49,759 nucleotides of DNA, taken from the NCBI GenBank assembly GCA_038531315.1, contig JBCBBT010000024.1, positions 1 to 49,759 on the forward strand. The letters run 5' to 3'. Under the pieces are notes generated by a model. The model ran no database searches, was not told where the DNA came from, and was given only the letters and a program-made list of their open reading frames with translations. Made by a program: the position numbers and the translations under genes. This stretch comes from JAJFFW01 sp038531315. GTDB taxonomy: Bacteria > Pseudomonadota > Alphaproteobacteria > Caulobacterales > Parvularculaceae. Position 1 is the first letter of the stretch; the number at the start of each line of letters is the position of its first letter. Of this stretch, positions 9,498 through 17,643 are shown piece by piece.

Positions 9498-9869
9498 CTA
9501 CAGACGCGGCAAAGTTTCCCGCGTTCGCTCGGTGAGCGTGTCGCCGGTGTTCAACGTCCCGGCGTTTTCGATCATCAATATCCAGCATTCTTTTTCAGCC
9601 ACCGGCCGGTGGGAAACGCCCGCGGGCACCACAAGGAAGTCGCCTTCCTCCATCGCCTCTTCCCACTCCCGCCCGTCGCGGCGCAGCCCCATCGAAAAAG
9701 CGCCTCTGATCACAAAAAACGCCTCGTCGCCGTCCTGATGGGCGTGCCAGTCGAAGGCGCCGTCGATCCGCGCGATGCGCACCTCCTGGGAGTTGACGGC
9801 GCCGGCGATATGCGGCGACCACGTCTCAGGAATTTTGCCGAACGCGGCGGGAATGTTGATCTTTTTCAT
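9498..9869 (-). CDS. Cupin-domain protein
   Basis: This is a single-domain cupin of 123 residues with no assigned substrate. The first cupin motif is visible in the segment DWHAHQDGDEAFFVIRG and the second around EGDFLVVPAGVSHRP, giving the usual metal-binding His/Glu set. Such small cupins are often isomerases, mannose-6-phosphate-isomerase-like proteins or sensors. The ATG at 9869 is chosen because GGAG lies nine bases upstream; the frame continues 10 codons further without a better site. It lies between the thioesterase and the methyltransferase genes on the same strand. Confidence 0.8.
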   Translation of the reverse strand: MKKINIPAAFGKIPETWSPHIAGAVNSQEVRIARIDGAFDWHAHQDGDEAFFVIRGAFSMGLRRDGREWEEAMEEGDFLVVPAGVSHRPVAEKECWILMIENAGTLNTGDTLTERTRETLPRL

Positions 9870-9929
9870 AGCGGCGCTCCGGTCTTGTCGCGGCGACACG
9901 AGGACTGGCGGTCAGCCGGCCCCGATCGA

Positions 9930-10364
9930 TCAGGCGTGCGCCCGGGTTTGCGGCGCCGTCTTCTCGAAATCCAAGATGGTCGCCGTAAACGCCTCGGGCA
10001 ATGGGCATGGCGTTTTTGTATCTTTTTCCGTGTTCACATAGGTCATGGCGCCTTCAGTGAGAACCTTGCCGCCGCGCACGATAATCATCTCAAACGTCAT
10101 GGACGTCCGGCCGAGGCGCGCAGCCCGCACGCCGATTTCGATTTCTTCATCGAACTGCGCCGAGCCGCGATAGTCTGCTTCCGCACGGACGGTGAAAAAT
10201 TCCAGCATGCTCGCGCCCTCAACGCCCATGGCGCGCAAATATTCGGTCATCGCGACATCGAAATAGAGGAAATAATTGACGTTGAAGACGATGCCCTGCG
10301 CGTCGCATTCGGCCCAGCGAACGCGGAGCGGATGAAAAAAAGTAAAATCACTGATCGCCGCCAT
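9930..10364 (-). CDS. Hotdog-fold acyl-CoA thioesterase (4HBT/YbgC type)
   Basis: This 144-residue protein has the 4-hydroxybenzoyl-CoA thioesterase signature near its N-terminus: RVRWAECDAQGIVFNVNYF, including the catalytic Asp of the D-x-x-G-I-V-F-x-x-x-Y-F pattern. It should hydrolyse an acyl-CoA or acyl-ACP in the cytoplasm; the chain specificity cannot be told. A GGAGCA site precedes the ATG. It lies downstream of tsf, separated by a strong terminator, so it is probably transcribed on its own or with the cupin gene. Confidence 0.85.
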   Translation of the reverse strand: MAAISDFTFFHPLRVRWAECDAQGIVFNVNYFLYFDVAMTEYLRAMGVEGASMLEFFTVRAEADYRGSAQFDEEIEIGVRAARLGRTSMTFEMIIVRGGKVLTEGAMTYVNTEKDTKTPCPLPEAFTATILDFEKTAPQTRAHA

Positions 10365-10385
10365 GGCCGTTGCTCCTTTGAAACG

Positions 10386-10416
10386 AAAAAACGGACGCCG
10401 GTCAGCGTCCGTTTTT
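10386..10416 (-). terminator. Rho-independent terminator after tsf
   Basis: An 8-bp GC-rich stem (10391-10398 with 10405-10412, six-base loop) is flanked by A5 on the plus strand and T5 on the other side. It can therefore work in both directions. It ends the tsf transcript on the minus strand. Confidence 0.85.
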
Positions 10417-10451
10417 CTGTCAAATCGACATCTGCGTAAGGGTGCTCACGC

Positions 10452-11360
10452 CTAGTCTTCGTCATCCGATTTCTCAACGCCTTCGCCGAGCTCAAGGCGG
10501 ACAAAGCCGACAAGCTCAACCGGCGCCCCGACGTCAGAGGCCGCGTTGTCGATGACCTTGCCGACGCGGGTCTCGCCGTCCATCACGAAGACCTGTTCCA
10601 GGAGAACTGATTCTTCGTAGAATTTCCGCAGCCGCCCTTCGACCATCTTGGCGATGATTTCTTCCGGCTTGCCCGAGGCGCGCGCCTGATCGGCGAGAAC
10701 GTCTTTTTCCCGCGCGACAACATCCGCATCAAGATCATCAACAGTCGCCGCGAGCGGGCGCGCCGCCGCAACGTGCATGGCGACTTTCTTGCCCAGATCG
10801 GCGAGCTTGGCTTTGTCGCCGGCCGATTTCAGGCCGACAAGAACACCGATTTTGCCAGCGCTGTCGGTGGCCGCGCCGTGAATATAATGAGCGACGACGC
10901 CTTCATCGACGGCGATGCCGTTGGAGCGGCGCACGGTCATGTTTTCACCAATTTGGCCGACCATTTCCGCAACATGATCCTCGACCGATTTGCCGGCGCC
11001 GGGAAAATCAACCGCGCGCGTCGCGTCGATCGATCCGTCGGTCGACAACGACGCGGCCGCGATCTCGCTGACCATCTTCTGGAACAATTCATTGCGCGCG
11101 ACGAAATCCGTTTCAGAATTCACCTCAACAGCGACGCCCTTGGCGCCGGCGCCGGCGTTCTCAACCGCAACGACGACGAGGCCCTCGCTCGCCGTCCGCC
11201 CGGATTTTTTGGCGGCCTTCGCAAGACCTTTCTTGCGCAACCAGTCAACAGCCGCGTCCATGTCGCCGCCGGTTTCGTTCAGCGCAGTCTTGCAATCCAT
11301 CATGCCCGCGCCAGTGGTCTCGCGCAGCTGTTTAACCATCGCCGCTGTGATCTGACCCAT
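10452..11360 (-). CDS. tsf: Elongation factor Ts
   Basis: EF-Ts is the guanine-nucleotide exchange factor that recycles EF-Tu-GDP in translation. The 302 residues start with the ubiquitin-associated-like domain, including VKQLRETTGAGMMDCKTAL, and have the core motif EVNSETDFVARN (about 80-91). A TAAGGAG ribosome site lies just upstream of the ATG. It follows rpsB with an unusually long spacer of 335 bases that may contain its own promoter. A terminator follows it, so the common rpsB-tsf-pyrH-frr order is cut after tsf here. Confidence 0.97.
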   Translation of the reverse strand: MGQITAAMVKQLRETTGAGMMDCKTALNETGGDMDAAVDWLRKKGLAKAAKKSGRTASEGLVVVAVENAGAGAKGVAVEVNSETDFVARNELFQKMVSEIAAASLSTDGSIDATRAVDFPGAGKSVEDHVAEMVGQIGENMTVRRSNGIAVDEGVVAHYIHGAATDSAGKIGVLVGLKSAGDKAKLADLGKKVAMHVAAARPLAATVDDLDADVVAREKDVLADQARASGKPEEIIAKMVEGRLRKFYEESVLLEQVFVMDGETRVGKVIDNAASDVGAPVELVGFVRLELGEGVEKSDDED

Positions 11361-11638
11361 CTTACAATCTCCTTACCTGTTCGCGCGCCGAGGGCGCGTA
11401 GACTTTTTCTCGTTCCCGCCTGCGCCGGTCTTATTATTCGCGGCGTCGCCCACCGACATTCGAACCGACACTTGTTTCATTCGCGCCGCGGCGCCATCGC
11501 AGTTGCGCGCCGGACCCGTGTTGCGGCCAGCCCATCGCGCGCGGCGCCGGGGCGGCCCAATGACAGTTTTGCGAAAGCCGGATGAACGGATCGCCCGGCT
11601 CAGCAAAATAAGGCGCGGCCGGGCGTTGGCGTTCGTTC
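11361..11638 (-). other. Long leader / intergenic region between rpsB and tsf
   Basis: About 335 bases separate rpsB from tsf. I see a promoter candidate at 11639-11668, which would give a tsf leader of about 270 bases. The leader has only short GC-rich stems (for example gcgc-cctcg-gcgc near 11390) and no convincing ORF, RNA family or terminator. Confidence 0.3.
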
Positions 11639-11668
11639 GTTATATGGAAGCGCGCCGCCGCAATTCAA
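11639..11668 (-). promoter_or_regulatory. Candidate promoter for tsf
   Basis: The minus strand reads TTGAAT, 18 bases, TATAAC, which are 4/6 and 5/6 matches to sigma70 boxes. It lies just after the rpsB stop codon. Confidence 0.4.
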
Positions 11669-11695
11669 CCAGCCGGCCCTGAACAGCCGTTCGCT

Positions 11696-12520
11696 TTAGG
11701 CCGACGCTTCTTCTGTCGTCGGCTCGCCTGCCGGCGCTGCTTCAGCGGCCGCCTCCGCCGGCGGCGCTTCCGCAACAGCCGGCTCCACAGGGGCTTGTTC
11801 CATTGCGCCAAGATCAACGCCAAGCGCCGACTGACTTTCCGAAATACCGTCGATCACGGCGTCGGCGACAAGATTACAATAAAGCGAAATCGCGCGCGAC
11901 GCGTCGTCATTACCCGGAATGACAAAGTCAACGCCGTCGGGATCGCAGTTGGTGTCGACAACCGCAACGACCGGAATGCCGAGTTTTTTGGCTTCCTTGA
12001 TGGCGATCTGTTCTTTTTTAACATCAATCACAAACAGAAGATCGGGCAGGCCGCCAAGTTCGCGGATGCCGCCGAGCGATGCGTCCAGTTTTTCGCGCTC
12101 GCGCGTCAGCTGAAGCTGCTCCTTCTTGGTGAGGCCTGCGCCGCCGCTGTCGAGACGCTCTTCCATGTCTTTCAGTCGGCGTATTGAAGCAGAGATCGTT
12201 TCCCAATTTGTCAGTGTGCCGCCGAGCCAGCGCACATTCATGAAATACTGCGCGCACCGTTGCGCAGCCTCTGCGATCGGCGCCTGCGCCTGGCGTTTGG
12301 TGCCGACCATCAAAACGCGCCCGCCGCCGGCGACGACTTCGCGAATTTTCACGAGCGCCTGATGCAGGAGCGGGACGGTTTGTGACAGATCAACGATATG
12401 AATGCCGTTACGATCGCCAAAGATGTATTGCTTCATCTTTGGGTCCCAACGGTGGGTCTGGTGACCAAAATGCACGCCAGCTTCCAGCAGCTGGCGCATG
12501 GAAAATTCCGGCAACGCCAT
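11696..12520 (-). CDS. rpsB: 30S ribosomal protein S2
   Basis: S2 is a small-subunit ribosomal protein needed for binding S1 and for initiation. The 274 residues begin MALPEFSMRQLLEAGVHFGH, typical of the family. The S2 core runs to about residue 235. A C-terminal tail of about 35 residues, rich in Ala, Glu and Pro, follows; acidic tails of this type are common in alphaproteobacterial S2. The start at 12520 has an AAGGAG site eight bases upstream; the frame is open ten codons further but without need. It is the first gene of the rpsB-tsf pair. Confidence 0.97.
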   Translation of the reverse strand: MALPEFSMRQLLEAGVHFGHQTHRWDPKMKQYIFGDRNGIHIVDLSQTVPLLHQALVKIREVVAGGGRVLMVGTKRQAQAPIAEAAQRCAQYFMNVRWLGGTLTNWETISASIRRLKDMEERLDSGGAGLTKKEQLQLTREREKLDASLGGIRELGGLPDLLFVIDVKKEQIAIKEAKKLGIPVVAVVDTNCDPDGVDFVIPGNDDASRAISLYCNLVADAVIDGISESQSALGVDLGAMEQAPVEPAVAEAPPAEAAAEAAPAGEPTTEEASA

Positions 12521-12834
12521 TTGTGTGCTCCTTCGGTTGTTCCGCCGCATCGCCTTAGCCGGGGCCTGAAATAAGCACGGCCCTTAAAGCAGGACCACCC
12601 GATCACCGAGGACGCGATGCGTGAGAGATGGGCGGGTGAATAACAGGCTTTTCAGGGAATTCAAGCGGCGCCGCGGCGATTTTCACCATAGCCGCCGACC
12701 AGAGCCCCCACATTGCGCCTTTTTGTTCGCGCCTGTTTGGCGGTTTGCGGCCCGCCCCGGGCTCAGGCCGCGGCAAAGCCCTTCATCGCTCGGACCCAGA
12801 TCAGACGACCAGGCAAGGCGATCAGGACAGGCGA
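12521..12834. other. Intergenic region between dnaE and rpsB
   Basis: This 314-base gap must carry the rpsB promoter and the end of the dnaE transcript. I found no sigma70 pair good enough to call, no T-tailed hairpin and no credible small ORF; the open frames here lack ribosome sites. Confidence 0.3.
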
Positions 12835-15800
12835 TCAGATCAACTCCACATCGCTGACGCCTTCGACCGATTTGAGGGCGCCGCGCATGGCCGGCGTACA
12901 AGCCGCCTCGACCCCAAGGTCGATATCAACCTCGCGGCCGGTCTCAAAGAGCCGCAGCCGCACAATAACCTCGCCCGCCTCCGAGCGCGCGGCGGGCTTG
13001 ACCGCCGACAACCGTTTTTTGACGCGCTCGAGGGCGCTTTCAGATGACACTGAAATACGCAACTGAGACGTGGTCTGCGCCGCCGCCATATCGAGCGGCC
13101 TGACGCCTTCGACCGTGAACCGCACCTCCCCATCGCGGTCCTCCGCGGTCACGGCGAGCAACAACAAGGCGCCGGGCTCAAAAAGGTCCCTGTTGGCGTT
13201 CAGCACCTCGGAAAATACCGTTACTTCAAACTCGCTGGCGGCGTCGGAGCATTCAACCCAGGCAAACGGTTTGCCCGCTTTGGAGCGGCGAAAACGCGCC
13301 GCGCGCACAACAGCGGCGATCGTGGCGCCGATGCGTCCGTCTTTGGCGCGCGCCTCGGCTTCCGCGCAAGTCACCGCTTTGAGGCGAATGAGCTCTTTTT
13401 CATAGTCGTCAAGCGGGTGACCGCTGAAGTAAAACCCAAGGGCGGCGCGCTCTTCGTTCAACTGTTCCAGCGGCGGCCAGGCGTCGCAGTCGGGCATGCG
13501 CGGGCGCTCCAAACCGCCAGGCGCGCCGGCGGGTCCAGCGAGATCGAAAAGACCGCCCTGATCGCTGGCGCGCTCTTCAAAAACGCTGGCGGAATATTTG
13601 ATCAGCATGTCGGCGGCCTGCAGGGCGGCGGCGCGTGAGCGGACAAGCCCGTCAAAAGCGCCGGCCCGCGCCAGATTTTCCATCGCCCGCTTGCCAATGG
13701 CGCGTAAATTGACCCGCTCGGCAAAATCAAAGACATCCGTATACGGTCCAGATTTGCCGCGCTCATCAACGATTTCGGCCATCGCCGCCTCGCCGACATT
13801 TTTCACCGCCGACAGGCCGTATAGAATTGCGCCTTTTTCGACGGAGAAATCGGTTTGCGACACATTGATATGCGGCGCACGAACCTCAACGTCGCTGCGC
13901 TTGGCCTCTTTCAAAAAGACGGCGAGTTTGTCCGTATTTGCACGATCAAGCGACATCGACGCGGCGAGCAAGGCGGCCGGATGGTTCGCTTTTAAATAGC
14001 CCGTCTGATACGCGATATAGGCGTACGCCGCAGCGTGGGATTTGTTAAAGCCGTAGCCGGCGAATTTCTGGACCAGATCGAAGATGGATGAGGCTTTTGC
14101 AGCCTCGACGCCGCGTTCGACCGCGCCGTCGACAAAGCGCTTGCGCTGTTTGTCCATCTCCTCTTTTTTCTTCTTGCCCATCGCGCGGCGCAGAAGATCG
14201 GCCTCGCCCAGCGAATAGCCGGACAGGATCTGCGCGATCTGCATCACCTGTTCCTGATAGATGATGACGCCGTAGGTCTCTTTGAGGACCCCTTCGAGTT
14301 TGGGATGAAGATAGTCTGGCTCTTCCAGCCCCTGTTTGCGGTCGATATAGGTGGGGATATTCTCCATCGGCCCCGGACGGTAGAGCGAGACGAGCGCAAT
14401 AATGTCCTCAAGGCTGTCGGGCTTCATCGCACGCAAGGTGGCCCGCATGCCGGCGCTTTCAAGCTGGAACACGCCGACCGCCGCGCCCTCGCCCAACATC
14501 GCGAATGTCGCGTCATCATTGAGCGGCATTTTATCGGCTTCCAGCGCATCGGCGCCGGGCGCTCTTTCCGCATTGACGAAAGCGACCGCCCTGTCGATCA
14601 CCGTCAGCGTTTTCAGCCCGAGAAAATCAAACTTCACCAGGCCGGCAGGCTCGACCCATTTCATATTGAATTGCGTCGCCGGCATATCCGAGCGCGGGTC
14701 GCGATAAAGCGGGGATAACTCGTCAAGCGGCCGGTCGCCGATCACCACCCCGGCCGCGTGCGTCGACGCGTGACGATAGAGCCCCTCGAGTTTCAGCGCT
14801 TTTTCAATCAGCGCCGCAACCGCTTCCTCGCGCGCCTGTTCTTCTTTCAGGCGCGGCTCGGTTTCGATCGCTTCGCTGAGCGTGACCGGGTTGGCGGGAT
14901 TGTTCGGCACCAGTTTGCAAATCCGGTCGACCTGTCCGAACGGCATGCCGAGCACCCGCCCGACATCGCGCAAAACCGCCCGGGCCTGCAGCTTTCCAAA
15001 GGTGATGATCTGCGCGACGCGGTCCGCGCCATATTTGTCCTGAACATAGTGAATGACTTCGTCGCGACGATCCTGACAGAAATCGACGTCGAAATCGGGC
15101 ATCGATACGCGCTCAGGGTTCAAAAAGCGCTCAAACAACAGCCCAAAGCGAAGCGGGTCGAGATCGGTAACGGTCAACGCCCACGCGACAAGCGAGCCGG
15201 CGCCCGATCCGCGCCCGGGGCCGACCGGAATATCCTGCGCCTTCGCCCATTTTATGAAATCGGCGACGATCAGAAAGTATCCGGGAAAACCCATTTCGTT
15301 AATGATCGAAAGCTCCCGCTCGAGCCGTTCCCAGTAGACGCTTTCTTCTTCAGCAAGCGGATTTTCCAAAAGCCGGGCGCGCAGCCCCTCCTGCGCCTGA
15401 CGCTCAAGCTCGCGCGCTTCGAGAGCGCGCGCCGTTTCCTGATCTTCGCCGTCGGCGCCGTCGACGAATTGCGGAAGAATCGGCGGATGCGTGCGCGGCC
15501 GGAACGCACAGCGCCTCGCGACATCAATGCTCGTCGATATCGCCTCCGGCAGATCGGCGAAAAGAACGCTCATTTCGCTCGCCGTCTTGAAGTAATGGTC
15601 AGGCGTCACCTGACGGCGCTCATCCTGATGCACATAAGCGCCTTCGGCGATACAAAGAAGCGCGTCATGGGCCTCATAATCGTCCCGGGACGGAAAATAG
15701 GGCTCATTGGCCGCAACGATCGGCAAGGACGATCCATAGGCGCGATCGAGCAACCATTCTTCCTCGTCAGCGCCGTTGCGGCCATTGTGGCGCTGCACCT

Positions 15801-16317
15801 CGATATAGAGACGATCTTTAAAGAGTGCGGAAAGCGCGCTTAAAAGCCGATCGGCCTCCTCCGCGCGGCCGGCGCGCACCAGCCGGTTGAGCGGGCCGTC
15901 ATAGCCGCCGGTCAGGCAGATCAGGCCGTCGTGATGGTCATCGAGCCAGGAAAGCGCGGCCGACGGCTCATCCTCGCGCGCTGAACGCAAAAACGCCGCG
16001 CTCGTCAGCTTCATCAGATTCTGGTAGCCGGCCTCATTTTGCGCAAGCAACACAAGCGACGGCGCACGCGCTGTTTTCGCCTCAACATCGCGCAAGACCT
16101 CGATATCGAACCCCTGCTGCAGACCAGTAATCGGTTGCACGCCCGCGGCGCTCAACACCTCCGAGGCCTCAAGCGCGCCAAACAAATTATTCGTATCGGT
16201 CACCGCCACTGCCGGCATTGCGGCCTTGACGCACAAGTCTCTCAGCGCACTGACAGGGATCGCCCCTTCGGAAAGCGAATAAGCGGAGTGCAGATGAAGA
16301 TGAACGAAGTCCGACAC
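12835..16317 (-). CDS. dnaE: DNA polymerase III alpha subunit (DnaE1)
   Basis: This is the replicative DNA polymerase. The 1160 residues are the normal size of DnaE1. The N-terminal PHP domain begins FVHLHLHSAYSLSEGA. The polymerase palm carries PDFDVDFCQDRRDEVI at about residue 405, holding two catalytic aspartates, and the segment GPGRGSGAGSLVAW is just before it. A C-terminal OB-fold region follows (about 950-1060). It is the essential polymerase rather than the SOS-induced DnaE2, because it has the full PHP and tau-binding length and no imuA/imuB neighbours. A tiny ORF under a LexA-like box lies 107 bases upstream on the same strand and could be cotranscribed. Confidence 0.96.
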   Translation of the reverse strand: MSDFVHLHLHSAYSLSEGAIPVSALRDLCVKAAMPAVAVTDTNNLFGALEASEVLSAAGVQPITGLQQGFDIEVLRDVEAKTARAPSLVLLAQNEAGYQNLMKLTSAAFLRSAREDEPSAALSWLDDHHDGLICLTGGYDGPLNRLVRAGRAEEADRLLSALSALFKDRLYIEVQRHNGRNGADEEEWLLDRAYGSSLPIVAANEPYFPSRDDYEAHDALLCIAEGAYVHQDERRQVTPDHYFKTASEMSVLFADLPEAISTSIDVARRCAFRPRTHPPILPQFVDGADGEDQETARALEARELERQAQEGLRARLLENPLAEEESVYWERLERELSIINEMGFPGYFLIVADFIKWAKAQDIPVGPGRGSGAGSLVAWALTVTDLDPLRFGLLFERFLNPERVSMPDFDVDFCQDRRDEVIHYVQDKYGADRVAQIITFGKLQARAVLRDVGRVLGMPFGQVDRICKLVPNNPANPVTLSEAIETEPRLKEEQAREEAVAALIEKALKLEGLYRHASTHAAGVVIGDRPLDELSPLYRDPRSDMPATQFNMKWVEPAGLVKFDFLGLKTLTVIDRAVAFVNAERAPGADALEADKMPLNDDATFAMLGEGAAVGVFQLESAGMRATLRAMKPDSLEDIIALVSLYRPGPMENIPTYIDRKQGLEEPDYLHPKLEGVLKETYGVIIYQEQVMQIAQILSGYSLGEADLLRRAMGKKKKEEMDKQRKRFVDGAVERGVEAAKASSIFDLVQKFAGYGFNKSHAAAYAYIAYQTGYLKANHPAALLAASMSLDRANTDKLAVFLKEAKRSDVEVRAPHINVSQTDFSVEKGAILYGLSAVKNVGEAAMAEIVDERGKSGPYTDVFDFAERVNLRAIGKRAMENLARAGAFDGLVRSRAAALQAADMLIKYSASVFEERASDQGGLFDLAGPAGAPGGLERPRMPDCDAWPPLEQLNEERAALGFYFSGHPLDDYEKELIRLKAVTCAEAEARAKDGRIGATIAAVVRAARFRRSKAGKPFAWVECSDAASEFEVTVFSEVLNANRDLFEPGALLLLAVTAEDRDGEVRFTVEGVRPLDMAAAQTTSQLRISVSSESALERVKKRLSAVKPAARSEAGEVIVRLRLFETGREVDIDLGVEAACTPAMRGALKSVEGVSDVELI

Positions 16318-16423
16318 ACAAAACCCTTCCGATGCGCCGCCGCCCGCCCGCGAAGATCAATGCGCGGACGCATCAAGGCGAAAGACGCCTGTCAAAGCGT
16401 CCCTTGCGCGCCCGCCGCCACGC

Positions 16424-16537
16424 TCAGGCGCCGAGCAAAGCGCCCCAAAGCTGAGAGGCGGCAATAACCAATATGAGTACGCCGAGTCCCATGGCGTCCC
16501 GCAATGTCTCGTTTTCCAAAAGCCTCTCGTCGTTCAT
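16424..16537 (-). CDS. Predicted 37-residue single-pass membrane protein under a LexA-type box
   Basis: This short ORF has an ATG at 16537, a TGA stop and a good ribosome site (GGAG seven bases before the ATG). It encodes 37 residues. The N-terminal part MNDERLLENETLRDAMG is charged. A hydrophobic segment from about Leu18 to Leu35 (GVLILVIAASQLWGALL) then reads as one membrane helix, with almost nothing after it. A near-consensus sigma70 promoter lies upstream and its -10/start region carries GTTC-N7-GTTC, the alphaproteobacterial LexA operator pattern. I do not recognise the sequence. Small SOS-induced membrane peptides that block division are known (SidA in Caulobacter, SulA-independent), so a similar role is a hypothesis. 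It precedes dnaE. Confidence 0.6.
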   Translation of the reverse strand: MNDERLLENETLRDAMGLGVLILVIAASQLWGALLGA

Positions 16538-16566
16538 GGTGCAGCTCCGTCAGCGTTCTGATTTCG

Positions 16567-16608
16567 GTTCCTGTTTTGTTCTATATTCTCCTTTTGTTCT
16601 TTTTTCAA
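16567..16608 (-). promoter_or_regulatory. Sigma70 promoter with overlapping LexA-type operator
   Basis: The minus strand reads TTGAAA (16603-16608), 17 bases, TATAGA (16580-16585). Overlapping the end of the -10 box and the expected start site, 16567-16581 reads GTTC-CTGTTTT-GTTC on the plus strand, matching the GTTC-N7-GTTC LexA box of alphaproteobacteria. Two more GTTC copies lie at 16555-16558 and 16596-16599. The promoter points to the 37-codon ORF and dnaE. Confidence 0.65.
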
Positions 16609-16682
16609 GCCGAAAATTTCCCACGCCCAAAATGCCCGACGGCAAGGACTTTCAAGAGCCGGACACGGCTTTTCCGCCGCGT

Positions 16683-17456
16683 TTATCGCAGCCGGGAGTA
16701 GCGCGGACGATATTCTTTGAGATCTTTTGCGCCGGCGCTTGAGGGCTTTTTCACACGGCCGGGTTTGCGGTTCGGATCGCGGACGGGCGCGGCCTCTTCC
16801 AGCTGGACGCGATCGAGCCGATCTGCTGGCGGCGGCTTTTTGCGCGCGACGTCGCCTTTCCGGGCGACGACAGGCTCTGCGCGTTCATCGCCATGGGCGC
16901 GCCGGTCGCCAGGGCCGCCAATGGCTTCGAAAGCCAGGTCAGAGGCGTGCGGTGCGGCGGCCAGGCCTGCCGCATGCGCGCCGAAAAAGCGGCCTATCGA
17001 AAACCCGGCGAGATAGGCCGAGACCCAAGGGGCGAAACGCGCCGCAATATCGAACAAGCGATCGTCGATCGAACGGACCGCCTCGTCCATATCCCAGCCG
17101 ACGAAAGTCCGCACAGCGACAGCCCCGGTGAAGAGCACCAAAAGGATATGGGAATAAAGAAAATGGAGAACGCCGGCCAAGGCGGAGGCGAGCGCCGGCA
17201 ACGCGGCACGGCGCGGCGCAGACCGGTAGCGCCAGCGGCCGATGATGTACCCGGTCAGCGGCAATATTGTGAGATACCCGGCCGTTTTGACGGGCAACGT
17301 CACGCCGAAGACCTGCACCGAAGAGTAATAAGGGTCGTTGCGCACGATATAGGCCCAAAGCGCCGTCATCGCGATGAAGGCGAGCGCGCTTACCGCGTGT
17401 CCGGCGCGCTCGCCGGCCCGCGCCCCCGCAGAATGCCTGATGTCGTGTTCGGCCAT
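16683..17456 (-). CDS. Uncharacterised multi-pass membrane protein
   Basis: I do not recognise this 257-residue protein. It has about four hydrophobic segments: SALAFIAMTALWAYIV near the N-terminus, the segment around KTAGYLTILPLTGYIIG, a long one around LAGVLHFLYSHILLVLF, and one around WVSAYLAGFSIGRFFG. A basic, Pro/Lys/Arg-rich cytoplasmic tail of about 75 residues follows. The ATG at 17456 is chosen because the first membrane segment starts soon after it. The frame stays open to 17645, but that part looks non-coding and would run into the divergent neighbour. It is divergent from the DUF2520-type gene. Confidence 0.6.
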   Translation of the reverse strand: MAEHDIRHSAGARAGERAGHAVSALAFIAMTALWAYIVRNDPYYSSVQVFGVTLPVKTAGYLTILPLTGYIIGRWRYRSAPRRAALPALASALAGVLHFLYSHILLVLFTGAVAVRTFVGWDMDEAVRSIDDRLFDIAARFAPWVSAYLAGFSIGRFFGAHAAGLAAAPHASDLAFEAIGGPGDRRAHGDERAEPVVARKGDVARKKPPPADRLDRVQLEEAAPVRDPNRKPGRVKKPSSAGAKDLKEYRPRYSRLR

Positions 17457-17643
17457 GACGGCTTTAAACCCCTCATTCGCCACCCAATACCCACGTAAAA
17501 CTATAGCGCCACATGGATCGCGGGCAAATCCCGAAAGCGGCGCCTTTAACGTCGAAGCGCGCGCGAGCGGGTTTCGCGCCGGCTTTATCGCGCTTAAGAA
17601 CGGAGCCCTGAAGACGACCGGAATAGCAACGCAGGCGACGCGC

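Noticed and set aside
8488..9738. Plus-strand open frame of about 416 codons across sucD-cupin region
   Set aside because: It overlaps the methyltransferase and cupin genes in antisense and has no recognisable domain.
11373..11606. Minus-strand open frame of 77 codons in the rpsB-tsf gap
   Set aside because: Arg/Ala-rich without a ribosome site; more likely leader or spacer.
14758..15843. Plus-strand open frame of about 361 codons opposite dnaE
   Set aside because: Antisense to the DnaE1 polymerase domain; Arg/Phe/Ile-rich without motifs.
16473..16742. Plus-strand open frame of 89 codons opposite the 37-codon ORF
   Set aside because: No ribosome site, no promoter, and it crosses into the next minus-strand gene; the minus-strand ORF has promoter, operator and ribosome site.
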